DNA of 64,000 nucleotides from Saprospiraceae bacterium (GCA_028285545.1 JANQPA010000097.1:124001-188000), one strand, 5' to 3'. Counted from the stretch's first letter, positions 25,927-35,834 are shown. Numbers and translations are program-made. The notes: generated by a model not told the origin, from the sequence alone.

Positions 25927-26901
25927 TTAATATTTGACACCCACAGGCAGTATCACTTGAAGCCCCAATCCCTGAAGGGTATTTCCCAAATGATATTGGA
26001 TTCCAACTCTTGGATTCCAGTAGGATTTAGATTTGTAAATGATGCCTCCTCCTACTGTGCCTATCCAGGATCTGGAGGAAATTTCCTCCCAGGTGAATCC
26101 ACCTCCAAAATTGAAGAAGAAGTGCTCATCTGCTAAATCTATATTAAATCCTGCCTGTAAAGCGGTTTGGGAGGAACCATCTTCTTTTACAGAAATTAAA
26201 GTGTTTATTCCCCAATATGCATTTGATTCTGATTTTAATCGGATGTAGGCCCCCAAAAAACCACCTCTTAGATTATTTGGGAGCAAAATCCCTGAATAAA
26301 TGAGGTAGTTGCTTAAATTCTTTTTGGGTTGTAGCTTTTTTACTAACCAATTTAATCCATCTAATTTGCAGGCTAAATTTTCTTCAATGTTAGAGGTATG
26401 GTTTAATATGGAGTCTTTTATGTTTTTGACTGTATCTCTTATAATATTGGTGTTGGAATATGTAGTGTCCACAGCCTTTTTGGTAGAGAGAATAGTGTTT
26501 CTAATTATCTGATTGGCCAATCTAATTTTTGCATTATAAAGCTTAGATGCGGCATATTCATAGGCTAGGATGGCGTTATCAGAATATCTTTTCCCATCTC
26601 TGGCACTTTCAAGGAGTTTTTTAGCATTCTGGATATATAAACTATTAAGGGAGTTTAGATTTGAAAATGTAATAGATAAGTTTTTTTCAAGCCAAAATGT
26701 GTTTAAACTATCAAGTAGCCTATTTACAGATTGGGTATCAGTAGATTCTATTATTTTTCCAATTCTATCTTTTGCAATTATTTTATCAATTTCTAATTGA
26801 ATCGAATTATGTGAATCAATTTCACCTAATTTGGTTTGTTGTCCATTTAAAAATGATAAAGGACAAATGATCAAAACCAGGGTTAAATATCTTAGAAACA
26901 T
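25927..26901 (-). CDS. Unknown exported protein with helical stalk and C-terminal beta domain
   Basis: 324 residues from the ATG at 26899-26901, which follows the preceding stop codon by one base and begins a clean signal peptide (MFLRYLTLVLIICPLSFLNGQ). Residues ~25-190 are helical and charged with possible coiled coil. Residues ~205-324 are short aromatic strands (GGFLGAYIRLKSES, HFFFNFGGGFTWEE, WIGTVGGGIIYK, LGLQVILPVGVKY) ending in a terminal Y, suggesting a small outer-membrane barrel. Not recognised. Base composition is more A+T-rich than that of the flanking housekeeping genes. Confidence 0.6.
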   Translation of the reverse strand: MFLRYLTLVLIICPLSFLNGQQTKLGEIDSHNSIQLEIDKIIAKDRIGKIIESTDTQSVNRLLDSLNTFWLEKNLSITFSNLNSLNSLYIQNAKKLLESARDGKRYSDNAILAYEYAASKLYNAKIRLANQIIRNTILSTKKAVDTTYSNTNIIRDTVKNIKDSILNHTSNIEENLACKLDGLNWLVKKLQPKKNLSNYLIYSGILLPNNLRGGFLGAYIRLKSESNAYWGINTLISVKEDGSSQTALQAGFNIDLADEHFFFNFGGGFTWEEISSRSWIGTVGGGIIYKSKSYWNPRVGIQYHLGNTLQGLGLQVILPVGVKY

Positions 26902-26902
26902 C

Positions 26903-28405
26903 TTATCTAAATTTTGCGTCAATAATCAATGTGTCTTTATCGTGGCGATCCGAGACCATTTTTTGTAACCATACATTGACCTCTTTGTGGTGCTTATCAA
27001 AATGACCATTTAATTTTTCCAGTATTGCAGTTAATGTTTCAGGAGTATATTTAATGGAATCAATATCGACAATGGTTTCCTTTTCTTTTGGCTTCCCAAA
27101 GCCACCTTGTTTCAAGAAAAACGGCTGGAGTGGATTCTGATGAAAAAGACTTTCTTTTGAAAGATCCCTAAATGATGGCAGAATCATCAAGAAAACAAGC
27201 AGTAATAAACCTTTTACAAATTTTATTTGAGGGTATTCTTTAAAATCACTTTCTTCAACAATCTTTAGCTCGTGTACTTCCTTATCATATTTTGTAAGGT
27301 TTGCTAAGAATATGTGAAGCCATAATAGACATAAAAAAAGCAATGTTGCGAACAAAAGTAGGGTCCCGAAAGAAATGATTTTTTTGAGATAAGGACTAAA
27401 TTTTTCAATAAATTTTCCCCTTGATTCAATAGCAGCATTCTGCGATAAAATTGAGAGCTGTTCAAAATAAATTTTAGAATGGTAAAGGCTATCCAAATTT
27501 CCTGGATTATTAATAGGTAGTTCTAATAGTAATTTAGCTTTTTGAGAAAGATCTAATACTATGTTGTGTATATTTGAATCTATTTTTATAAATGAATCAA
27601 TTAATTGGAAATTATGTGAAAAGTCGTTACCATGTTTTTCTAAAATTAATTGAAAGGAATCAACATTAGGTTTGGGATAGCTTAATTTTCCTTGGTCAAA
27701 ACTATGAAGCCAGAGTGTTTTTTCTATTTGTTCTTTTTTTGTAGTAAAATTATTTGCAATCATAGTTAGACTATCGTGCAAAGATTCATATTTATATACT
27801 AGTTCTTTAGATGATTTGTCTTTGAAATATGAAGCAAAAAGGAAATTACTATGGCTTCTTTGATAGAATAGTATAAGCAAAATAGTCCATGCAAAAATTA
27901 AGACTCCGAAGTGTGTCCAGCCAAGAAGAAAATATTCTTTGGTTGAATTATCTTGATACTTTATTCGAAAATATTTTTGAATTAATCTACCTAAATAAAT
28001 AAATTGAATTAGAGTGAAGATCAGCAATGAAATGCCAAATAAATAGGTGATGTTTACATTGTCAAAAAAACACCCCAAATAGCAAAAAAGGAAAGCCAGA
28101 TATGATAGAGAGATAAAAATCAATGATAAAACTAATTTTTTACTAAATTTGGTTTCACCAATTCTTAAAAAGCCTTGATTTGCAAAGCGAACCCACCATA
28201 TCCACATCAAAAAAACCATTAAAACAGGCCCTCCAAAATAAACTATCGAATAAATTTTTGTAACAAACTCATAATTCAGTTTGGTATAAACACGTGTAAG
28301 CTCCTCTGCTAGAGGAGGTAAAGCTACTGCAAATGCAGCTATGCCTATAACTAGCCTTACCAAATGGGATTGGAAATCCTTGAAAAAAAACCATTCAGGT
28401 TTCAT
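26903..28405 (-). CDS. Unknown multi-pass membrane protein
   Basis: 500 residues. Five membrane helices lie in the first ~185 residues (LVRLVIGIAAFAVALPPL, YFGGPVLMVFLMWIWW, LVLSLIFISLSYLAFLFCYL, LFGISLLIFTLIQFIYL, FGVLIFAWTILLILFY). A ~150-residue predicted extracytoplasmic helical domain follows, then two more helices (ISFGTLLLFATLLFLCLLWL, LLLVFLMILPSF) and a soluble tail. No catalytic motif was recognised. The central domain between helices could be a sensor or ligand-binding part. It is translationally coupled to the barrel-like gene that follows and lies 21 bases from the first methyltransferase gene. Confidence 0.65.
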   Translation of the reverse strand: MKPEWFFFKDFQSHLVRLVIGIAAFAVALPPLAEELTRVYTKLNYEFVTKIYSIVYFGGPVLMVFLMWIWWVRFANQGFLRIGETKFSKKLVLSLIFISLSYLAFLFCYLGCFFDNVNITYLFGISLLIFTLIQFIYLGRLIQKYFRIKYQDNSTKEYFLLGWTHFGVLIFAWTILLILFYQRSHSNFLFASYFKDKSSKELVYKYESLHDSLTMIANNFTTKKEQIEKTLWLHSFDQGKLSYPKPNVDSFQLILEKHGNDFSHNFQLIDSFIKIDSNIHNIVLDLSQKAKLLLELPINNPGNLDSLYHSKIYFEQLSILSQNAAIESRGKFIEKFSPYLKKIISFGTLLLFATLLFLCLLWLHIFLANLTKYDKEVHELKIVEESDFKEYPQIKFVKGLLLLVFLMILPSFRDLSKESLFHQNPLQPFFLKQGGFGKPKEKETIVDIDSIKYTPETLTAILEKLNGHFDKHHKEVNVWLQKMVSDRHDKDTLIIDAKFR

Positions 28406-28426
28406 ATAAACTAGGGTTTAGTATTT

Positions 28427-29386
28427 TTACGATATTACTTCACATTCATAAATTATAATCACGCCTTCAGAAACGGAGAACTCTCTTAGAACTTTTAATC
28501 CAGCTTTATTTGCAAGCTCATTTCCATCATTTTTAGTTCGATCTACAAAACGCCAATCATAAAACCAATCATAAAACCAGGCGTCATATTTAGTAGCATC
28601 TTTTATGCAAAACAAAATCTTGCCGCCTGATTTGACTGTTTTTTTCATGTTTTCGATCAGCATTAAGGCATGTTTGTCTTGCAAATAATCAAGAATTCCA
28701 AATGAGTAAACCAGATCATATTTCTTATTATTTAGCATCTTACCAAGATCATCCGATACACCATTGGCAATTACTTTTTGGATAGATAAATTTGCAGGAA
28801 ACTGGTTTAATGCATTCAAGGCAAAATCAATGGAGCGTTCATCGGAATCTAGTAGCGTTACATTGAGTTTTTCCAGTAAAAGAGGCGGTAATTCTCTTAT
28901 TTCACGAGCTGCTCCACAACCTATAGAGAGTACCTGATTATCTAGGATATTCATATTTGCCTGATTAGCTAAATAGTTTCTTAGGAGGTCTTTTCTTTCA
29001 GCTACTGCAGTTGGCAATGTTCTGCTTATTCCCCAAAGGTCAATGAGCCCTCCTAGTGCAGTTTGGGAGGCATAATGTGTTTTTTGATCGTATACGTGTT
29101 CCAAAATGGCAAAATCGCCAGGATAGCCAAAAGGTTTACTAAGACTGTGATTCCAAACACCAGAATCTTTATACAGCGGTGCCAAAGACTTCCGTAAAGC
29201 ATGTTTAATGTTTTTCCAATTTTTTCTGGAATCATTAGCATACTCAAGTATCATTGAAAATCTTTTGTCGGCAAAAAACTCAGAAAATAAGCCATTAAGT
29301 GTACTTATTTCCTTGGCTGATTTTATCTTTTGTAAAAAATCCTTTGACAAGGATGAAATGGCATCTTGGTGCTGATGGATTTGCAT
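28427..29386 (-). CDS. Class I SAM methyltransferase, PhcB-like group (first copy)
   Basis: 319 residues. KPFGYPGDF (84-92) parallels KPYGYAGDF of the second copy. The SAM motif is VLSIGCGAARE (152-162), the acidic loop LLDSDE (178-183) and motif IV DLVYSFGILDYL. The two proteins are clearly paralogous, but the C-termini differ: this one ends without the LGDWYLHHRT segment seen in the other and instead has a WFYDWFYDW aromatic stretch. It is first in the four-gene operon, downstream of the sensor-kinase gene by 203 bases. Confidence 0.75.
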   Translation of the reverse strand: MQIHQHQDAISSLSKDFLQKIKSAKEISTLNGLFSEFFADKRFSMILEYANDSRKNWKNIKHALRKSLAPLYKDSGVWNHSLSKPFGYPGDFAILEHVYDQKTHYASQTALGGLIDLWGISRTLPTAVAERKDLLRNYLANQANMNILDNQVLSIGCGAAREIRELPPLLLEKLNVTLLDSDERSIDFALNALNQFPANLSIQKVIANGVSDDLGKMLNNKKYDLVYSFGILDYLQDKHALMLIENMKKTVKSGGKILFCIKDATKYDAWFYDWFYDWRFVDRTKNDGNELANKAGLKVLREFSVSEGVIIIYECEVIS

Positions 29387-29447
29387 AATTAGCTTCGTTA
29401 AAAAAAATTCTTGTAATGGATTTTAGCTATAGCCAGTTTGCTAAAGG

Positions 29448-29465
29448 TTGATGATCACTCATCAA
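29448..29465. promoter_or_regulatory. Dyad TTGATGA-N4-TCATCAA upstream of the methyltransferase operon
   Basis: Perfect 7-bp arms around TCAC, 62 bases before the first methyltransferase ATG. It could be a regulator site for the operon, for instance for the LytTR protein, though LytTR sites are usually direct repeats. The rest of 29387-29589 shows nothing clear. Confidence 0.35.
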
Positions 29466-29589
29466 AATCTTTACAACTGTTTTATGTTTCCAAGATAAGG
29501 GGATGGAAATGCCAATGAAGGATTTCTTGATTAACAAGCTATTTCAGTACACAAATGAAGGATTTTAACAAATAAAGAATTTTAGCGAA

Positions 29590-32500
29590 TTACTCCAAAA
29601 TAGGTAAGATTAATTGCACCTTAGTTCCTATCGCCTCACCTTGAGGAGACACCAAATCAATTACTTTCATTTCTGAAGAGGAATGATCTTTGGAAAGGAG
29701 ATCTAAGCGCTTTTGCGTGATGGTGATGGATTTTGATTGATGAGATTGCGCGGCATCTCCTTTATACCCCCTACCTACGCCATTATCTTCTACCTCACAA
29801 ACAAGATGACCCTTTTGATTCAAAAAGCGAATTTGTACTAGACCTTGACCTTGTTTAGGAGATATGCCATGCCAAATTGCATTTTCGACAAAAGGTTGCA
29901 AAATCATGGTAGGGAGGATGGTTTCCTGGGGATCCAAACTCGGATCAATTTCAATTTTATAATCCAATTTTTTTCCCAACCTCATGGCTTCAGTTTGGAG
30001 GTATAAACTTAGCAACTCCACCTCTTCCTCAATATCTATGTAGGTATGCTCAGATTTGTCTAAAATCATTCGCATCAACTGAGCAAACTGATTGAGATAT
30101 TCATTAGCGGTATCTACATCTTTTTGGAGGATATAACTATTTATTGAATTTAGGCTGTTAAAAATGAAATGTGGGTTCATTTGCAGTCTAAGGACGGCAG
30201 TTTCTGTTTCTGCGGCCAACTGTTTAAATTCAGCCTCTTTTTGTTTGAATTCAGCTTCCTTTCTTTTGAAGGTCTCCCGCTTTTTGATCTGTGCAATACG
30301 ATATCGATACCAAGCATAAATTATGCTCACTAAAGCTAAAAAACCTAAAATTCTGGCCCACCAGGTTTGATACCAGGGTGGACGAATAATGAAAAAATAG
30401 GATTTAGGCTTTTTAGTCCATACCTGATCAGAATTGGAAGCGTAACAGTCTAACCTGTAGTTTCCAGGTGATAATTCATTCAGTTGGACTTGGTCCGAAT
30501 AAGCGGTAAGGACGGTGTCTCGTTTATTTTTAATTAAGTGATAACGGAATGAATTATTTATAGGATCACTATATTCTAGAGCTGCAAATTGGAAACTAAG
30601 ATCATTATCGCTGTACTTTATCCTGGGAGGCAAGTTTTCATTAGCAAAAGGAATCCTATTTTGGGGAATGTTATTTATTAATAATTCTAATAGTTCTATT
30701 TTGGGAAGATTAGTGTTCAATTGGACCTCATCCGGATCAAAAAGACTAGCTCCTCTTGCACCGCCAAAAATTACTTTTCCGGTACTCGTTAAGAGACTAG
30801 AGTTTTCTCCATATTGCATAGTTAGAAGCCCATCACTTTGGGTGAAATGAAAGGCTGAATCTGATTTTAGGGAATACTTGTAGATCCCCCCAAAAGAACT
30901 TAGCCAGATATCTTGATTTTTATCTTCAACTACAGATACAAAGTATTTATTAAGGTCTAGGTTTGTTGATTTAATTTTTTTTGCTAAAAGTGTATTTGGA
31001 TTAAAAGCAAATAATCCTGTGCTTGATGCCAGCCAGATGGTATCTTTTTTTATACTGGTTGCTAAACCATTTACGATCCCAACATTTTCTAATCTTTTTA
31101 TCTGCTTGAAATTTTCTTTTTTGTCAAAAATTAATAACGCATTATCTCCTTGGGATAAAAACAATAATTGTGAATGGTGATCAAAAAATAACTGTGCTGG
31201 CAGATAGAGATTGGGGATAAGAGGGTTAAGGGCAGAAGTGTTTTGTAGTTTATCATTCTTACTAAATCGATAGATATTATTAAAGTCAATCAATAAAAAC
31301 TCTCCTTTGGAGATTTCAATAAGATTACTTGTATAAATTGGAGTTAATAATTTAGTTTGGAATTGATTGGAATTGAGGCTCCAACAAATGACCTTATCTT
31401 CTGCTAATATCCAAACATCTTCATCACTATCCTTAAAAAGAAAATTAATTCGACTAGAAGGGCTATTTGGGACTATTATTTGAGAAACTGTTGGTTGTAC
31501 ATTTGAGGAATCACCCTCTAATACTTTGACTAAACCATAACGATCAATTGCACACAAATAAGCATTAGAGTCTATTTCTAAAATGCTGTTTACTTTTAAT
31601 ACCTTGTTTTTCTCCAATGTTTCGATAGGAATTAATTGCTCAAATTTGTTGTTTTTTAAATTTGTATAAAAAATTCCCTGATCAAAAACTGTATACCAAA
31701 GATTTTCATTTTCATCAACAAATACACTTTTAATTTTTGTAATCCCTTGGAGTCGATTATCTACCATAAACACACTATCCTGTCGAATAAATTTCTCTTG
31801 ATTCTTATCAAATAAAAGAAGGCCCTCGTTATTGGTAGAAATCCATAAGTACTTCTCTTTCCATGGAGCGATATCTTGATAATTATTACTTTTTTTTCCA
31901 AAAGGATTTTTATTAACTTTTATGAAGTTGGGTTCACTAGGGTTAAAATGAATAAGTCCAGCTGTTGAAGGTAACCAAAAAGAATTTGGGTTTTCGATAT
32001 GTAAATAAAAAACAAAAGTATCTAGTACCGTTTTAGAATTACTTACAAAAAAACTATCTATTTTAGGCTTTTTATCGTTGCCATAATTAAGAATCTCTAT
32101 ACCTGAACCATTTGAAATAAGAGGTCTTGCCAAACCTGTTACCTCATTGTCTTTATTTTCAATTGCATATGCTACAAAACCATCATATGGATGAAGAGCT
32201 TTCCTCCTACTAATTGATTCATAAACATTAATCTTAAAAAGTTGCTTATCTGCAATCACCCAAAGAAAACTATCTCTTTCAAAATGAAAGGCATAGTAGT
32301 AAGAATTTTGATCTTCAGAGAATTGCCATGTTTTTAAAGAATCAGTTCCCGATACAATACAATGAAGAGCAGTGATAGAAGTAAACCACCGGTTGTTGTT
32401 TTTATCCTCAAAAACGTAACTGGTGATATTAGGATCCAGGCTAACGCTGTCAAGTGTAGGACGGAAGACTTTTACATTTTTCCCATCGAATCGATTGAGT

Positions 32501-32682
32501 CCATCTCTGGTGCTGGTCCAGAATATACCTGTTTTGTCTATTTGAAAGTGCCCATTAAATTCGTTTGAAAGGCCTTTGGTTTGATCTAATTGTTGAAAAT
32601 TCAGACTTTGCTTTTGCCCTAGGAGGGAAAAAAACTGGAGTAAAATTAGTAGTATTAATATGGGTAGCTTTAGTCTGATCAT
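29590..32682 (-). CDS. LytS-type sensor histidine kinase with two-component propellers
   Basis: 1030 residues. A signal peptide (to about LLGQ) is followed by two-component-regulator propeller blades over ~25-700 (repeated W.S/T...GL..F/Y patterns such as FWTSTRDGLNRFDG and LWISTNNEGLLLFDK), a Y_Y_Y domain (~705-770), one membrane helix (~775-795), and a coiled coil with repeated KEAEFKQ. The His_kinase domain has the phosphoacceptor His838 in NPHFIFNSL, the N-box FVENAIWHG and the G-box EDNGVGRG. The large periplasmic sensor differs from a hybrid two-component system in having no receiver or AraC domain. The LytTR regulator at 35831 is the likely partner. Confidence 0.9.
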   Translation of the reverse strand: MIRLKLPILILLILLQFFSLLGQKQSLNFQQLDQTKGLSNEFNGHFQIDKTGIFWTSTRDGLNRFDGKNVKVFRPTLDSVSLDPNITSYVFEDKNNNRWFTSITALHCIVSGTDSLKTWQFSEDQNSYYYAFHFERDSFLWVIADKQLFKINVYESISRRKALHPYDGFVAYAIENKDNEVTGLARPLISNGSGIEILNYGNDKKPKIDSFFVSNSKTVLDTFVFYLHIENPNSFWLPSTAGLIHFNPSEPNFIKVNKNPFGKKSNNYQDIAPWKEKYLWISTNNEGLLLFDKNQEKFIRQDSVFMVDNRLQGITKIKSVFVDENENLWYTVFDQGIFYTNLKNNKFEQLIPIETLEKNKVLKVNSILEIDSNAYLCAIDRYGLVKVLEGDSSNVQPTVSQIIVPNSPSSRINFLFKDSDEDVWILAEDKVICWSLNSNQFQTKLLTPIYTSNLIEISKGEFLLIDFNNIYRFSKNDKLQNTSALNPLIPNLYLPAQLFFDHHSQLLFLSQGDNALLIFDKKENFKQIKRLENVGIVNGLATSIKKDTIWLASSTGLFAFNPNTLLAKKIKSTNLDLNKYFVSVVEDKNQDIWLSSFGGIYKYSLKSDSAFHFTQSDGLLTMQYGENSSLLTSTGKVIFGGARGASLFDPDEVQLNTNLPKIELLELLINNIPQNRIPFANENLPPRIKYSDNDLSFQFAALEYSDPINNSFRYHLIKNKRDTVLTAYSDQVQLNELSPGNYRLDCYASNSDQVWTKKPKSYFFIIRPPWYQTWWARILGFLALVSIIYAWYRYRIAQIKKRETFKRKEAEFKQKEAEFKQLAAETETAVLRLQMNPHFIFNSLNSINSYILQKDVDTANEYLNQFAQLMRMILDKSEHTYIDIEEEVELLSLYLQTEAMRLGKKLDYKIEIDPSLDPQETILPTMILQPFVENAIWHGISPKQGQGLVQIRFLNQKGHLVCEVEDNGVGRGYKGDAAQSHQSKSITITQKRLDLLSKDHSSSEMKVIDLVSPQGEAIGTKVQLILPILE

Positions 32683-32766
32683 TTTTAAGGGAATAGACTA
32701 AAGCTACGGAAAAGATTTGAAATTCAATAATAATTTTTAAAGCCCTAATTGAAGAGAATAGGAAGT

Positions 32767-33690
32767 TTATATTCCTTTTAATTTGGTAATTCCCGATAGA
32801 TTTGCTATCAAGACCTTCTTCCATCTTGGAGGATATACTATCCCACTGCCTAGTATTGCATTTTGGTTACCATTAACCTGATAATGAGTAATCTTATTCT
32901 GATTGTTAACCGGAAGAATCAAGTATGTAATTAAATTTCCCGCAGCAACTCCTTCAGTGCCGCTGTTTTTGGCATATAATATTATTGGATATAAGCATAG
33001 TCGATCCCAATTATTTATTTTATCTGTAAATAAATTGGTTTTGTTTAAATCTTGAACAGGGAAAAAAACTCTAATAATTTTTTCAAGAGGTTTTTGATTT
33101 TTATCTTTTTTAGGGTATTTAATTATGGCACCAGGTATATCAAATCCATGAGCCCATTTTAAAAACTTTGTAGAAGAAGACCTCTGGGAACCAAATTGGG
33201 TAGCCTTACTCCAAGTTATATTTTTTTCACTACTTAAAAAAAAGGAAGTTTTGCTAAAGTCAAATTTTGTTTCTTCCGTAATAGATGTATCATCGACAGA
33301 AGGAGAAACAAAAAATAGTGGATTGTTTGGATCGATTTCTATAATAGGGTCATTATTTTTTAACCCAAAAGCAAATAATGAGGTTGTTTCATTAGTTTTT
33401 TCTTTAAGAAAAATAATTGTGAAACAAATAAATTCGCATTTTTTACTTTTTGCGATTTTTTCAATATCTGATTTGTTAAAAACACAACTTTTAAAAAATG
33501 GTATTGCAGAATGGGGAGCTCTAAGTTTATTATAGGTTTCTTCCTCCCACTCCTCATAAAGTAATTCATCTAAGAAAGGATCTTTCTGTAGATCTGTTTT
33601 TGATTGAAGAAGTATTGGAAATTCATAATTACTACTTGGGGCAACAGAAGAAAATACTACTTTGCCCTTGGCGGATGTTTTTTTCGGCAT
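32767..33690 (-). CDS. Unknown protein paired divergently with the haem peroxidase
   Basis: 307 residues, no signal peptide and no membrane segment. It begins MPKKTSAKGKVVFSSVAPSS and has a charged, low-complexity character with several predicted strand pairs; the C-terminus has GSGIVYPPRWKKVLIANLSG. Not recognised. The gene lies 84 bases upstream of the sensor-kinase start on the same strand, and its start is 113 bases from the divergent peroxidase start, so the two probably share a regulatory region. A+T content is high, as in the peroxidase. Confidence 0.6.
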   Translation of the reverse strand: MPKKTSAKGKVVFSSVAPSSNYEFPILLQSKTDLQKDPFLDELLYEEWEEETYNKLRAPHSAIPFFKSCVFNKSDIEKIAKSKKCEFICFTIIFLKEKTNETTSLFAFGLKNNDPIIEIDPNNPLFFVSPSVDDTSITEETKFDFSKTSFFLSSEKNITWSKATQFGSQRSSSTKFLKWAHGFDIPGAIIKYPKKDKNQKPLEKIIRVFFPVQDLNKTNLFTDKINNWDRLCLYPIILYAKNSGTEGVAAGNLITYLILPVNNQNKITHYQVNGNQNAILGSGIVYPPRWKKVLIANLSGITKLKGI

Positions 33691-33803
33691 GATATTTTTT
33701 TTTCAAAAAAAAACAAAAAAAGACTCTTTTTTTGGATTTTTACATAATTCGCAGTTAATAGTTCACCAAATACCGAAAATAACTAATAAAAAAATAATGA
33801 ATA

Positions 33804-35834
33804 ATGAAATCTGATGAAGATATTCTTGAAATGGAATTAAAGAAAAGATTGTTTCCAAAATTAAATCCTTGGGATAATCATGATGAAAGTATTGATAAAC
33901 ATGATTATATTAATATTCTTTCCGAAAGAATCCCTGGGCAAAATTCATTCATGGAAAGAAATTCAAACCAAAATGACAACATTCCTGCAGGATATACATA
34001 TTTAGGACAGTTAATTGCACATGATATTTCCTTTGAACCAAGTACTCTATCAGAACATACAAGATTTAGTTTGAATATACAAAATATTAGATCACCGCGT
34101 TTAGATTTAGATTCCATCTATGGAAATGACCCAGTTTCAGATTTAATTTATTACGATCAAACTATTAATCTTGGTTGTACTCACTTTTTAGTTGATAAAA
34201 CTAAGTCAATAATCTATAAAAACAAACCGGAACTTTCTTATGATTTGCCAAGAAAGGTGCAAAGTAAAGACTTGGAAATAGCAATAATTCCAGATAGTAG
34301 GAATGACGAAAATTTAATTATATCACAACTTCATTTAGCTCTTTTGCTATTTCATAATAAAATTGCTGAGAAAAAATGTAAAGAGTTTAATTCATTTTTT
34401 GCAAAAATCGATAGTTATTTTAAGCGTCTAAAAAGAAAATATGATGGAATTGGTGAGGATAATATTATAGATAAGCCTTATTCCTTTTTTCGAAATGAAA
34501 AAGTTCTTTTGGATAAAATGAGTACGTCCATGTACAATAAAAGAATAAATACAAGATTTAAGGCTTTGGAAAATAATATGAACAAATTAGAATTTGCTTC
34601 ATATGAGTTGAAGAAAGAAATAAAGTATCTATTGAGAAGAATAAATTTTTGGAAATTGGAGACTAGGGAAAGTTTTGATAAGGATCAGAATTTATATATT
34701 GACGAACTAATTTTGTATTATGAAAATGAAGAATATTTAAAAGTTTCAGAATTCTTTACTAATAACTTTTTTATGTTCTCAAATATATTAGACACAATTG
34801 TTGAAGTTGAAATACTTAAAAGAGTTAAAAAAATTTCTGAGGATATCATTAAAATACAAGTAAGACTCAAAAAAAAGTTAAGAAAATTTAGTCTTGAATT
34901 GGATTTGATTAAAAAAATATATTATGAGAAAATATTTTATGAAACAAAAAAAATTGTGTCATGGCACTTTCAGTGGATTGTTATTTTTGATTATTTGAGG
35001 AAGGTTGCTGGATCTAAAATAGTTCATGAAATATTAGCCTTTGATCCTTACGAAAAAGTTAAGAAAGACTATAAAGTTAATCGTAAAATATTTTTTTGGA
35101 AAAATTCACCTTTTATTCCAATTGAATTCTCTACTGCTGTATTTAGGTTTGGCCATAGTATGGTAAGGGATACATATCAGTTAAATCACGAAACCACTCT
35201 GATAGACGTGTTTAAATTAAAGCAAGTTAATAAACCAGCGGATAATTATATTGATTGGAGCTTCTTTTTCGAAAAGAAGGATCAAGCAGATTCAACGGCA
35301 ACTAATAGTAGAGGAATAGACTTATTTATAAGCAAGCCAATGATTTATGATCTTCCTGTAGATAATTTGCAAAAAAATATTGTTTACAGGAATTTGCACA
35401 GGTCAATATTGTGGAGTTTACCATCTGGACAACGAATAGCGTCGGAACTCAATGAAATAGTAATTGATGATAATTTTTTCAAAAAAAAAGAAAGTTCCCA
35501 TTATAATCTTTTAGCAAAGCAGTTTTCGAAAAAACTAGACTTCCAATATTTTTGTAGCAATTCTCCTTTGTGGTTCTATATTTTAATGGAAGCACATTTA
35601 TTAGAACATGGTGAACATTTGGGGCCTGTAGGCGGCAGAATTGTATCAGAAGTGCTCATCGGAATTATAGAGGGGGATAAAAACTCATTTCTTTATCAAA
35701 ATCCAAATTGGAAACCTAACTTTTTTGATGATTCTGAGGTTGAGACACCTGGTGATTTCACAATGGTTGATCTGCTAAATATAGCTGGAGTATGGGAAGG
35801 TGCTATAGTAAAAGAAAATAAAAAACCATGCTAA
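33804..35834 (+). CDS. Animal-type haem peroxidase with a large insertion
   Basis: 676 residues, no signal peptide. It matches the An_peroxidase family (bacterial branch): PAGYTYLGQLIAHD with the distal His73 and calcium-site Asp74, RSPRLDLDSIYG, the catalytic pair Arg166/Glu169 in SRNDEN, the following HLALLLFHNKIAEK, and the proximal haem His451 in FRFGHSMVR. Bacterial relatives run almost directly from the FHNKI region to the WHxQWIVxxDxL segment. Here ~185 residues (about 192-378) rich in K, E, I and F are inserted, likely helical or coiled coil. The active-site set is complete. The stop codon overlaps the convergent LytTR gene's stop by three bases. Confidence 0.8.
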   Translation: MKSDEDILEMELKKRLFPKLNPWDNHDESIDKHDYINILSERIPGQNSFMERNSNQNDNIPAGYTYLGQLIAHDISFEPSTLSEHTRFSLNIQNIRSPRLDLDSIYGNDPVSDLIYYDQTINLGCTHFLVDKTKSIIYKNKPELSYDLPRKVQSKDLEIAIIPDSRNDENLIISQLHLALLLFHNKIAEKKCKEFNSFFAKIDSYFKRLKRKYDGIGEDNIIDKPYSFFRNEKVLLDKMSTSMYNKRINTRFKALENNMNKLEFASYELKKEIKYLLRRINFWKLETRESFDKDQNLYIDELILYYENEEYLKVSEFFTNNFFMFSNILDTIVEVEILKRVKKISEDIIKIQVRLKKKLRKFSLELDLIKKIYYEKIFYETKKIVSWHFQWIVIFDYLRKVAGSKIVHEILAFDPYEKVKKDYKVNRKIFFWKNSPFIPIEFSTAVFRFGHSMVRDTYQLNHETTLIDVFKLKQVNKPADNYIDWSFFFEKKDQADSTATNSRGIDLFISKPMIYDLPVDNLQKNIVYRNLHRSILWSLPSGQRIASELNEIVIDDNFFKKKESSHYNLLAKQFSKKLDFQYFCSNSPLWFYILMEAHLLEHGEHLGPVGGRIVSEVLIGIIEGDKNSFLYQNPNWKPNFFDDSEVETPGDFTMVDLLNIAGVWEGAIVKENKKPC

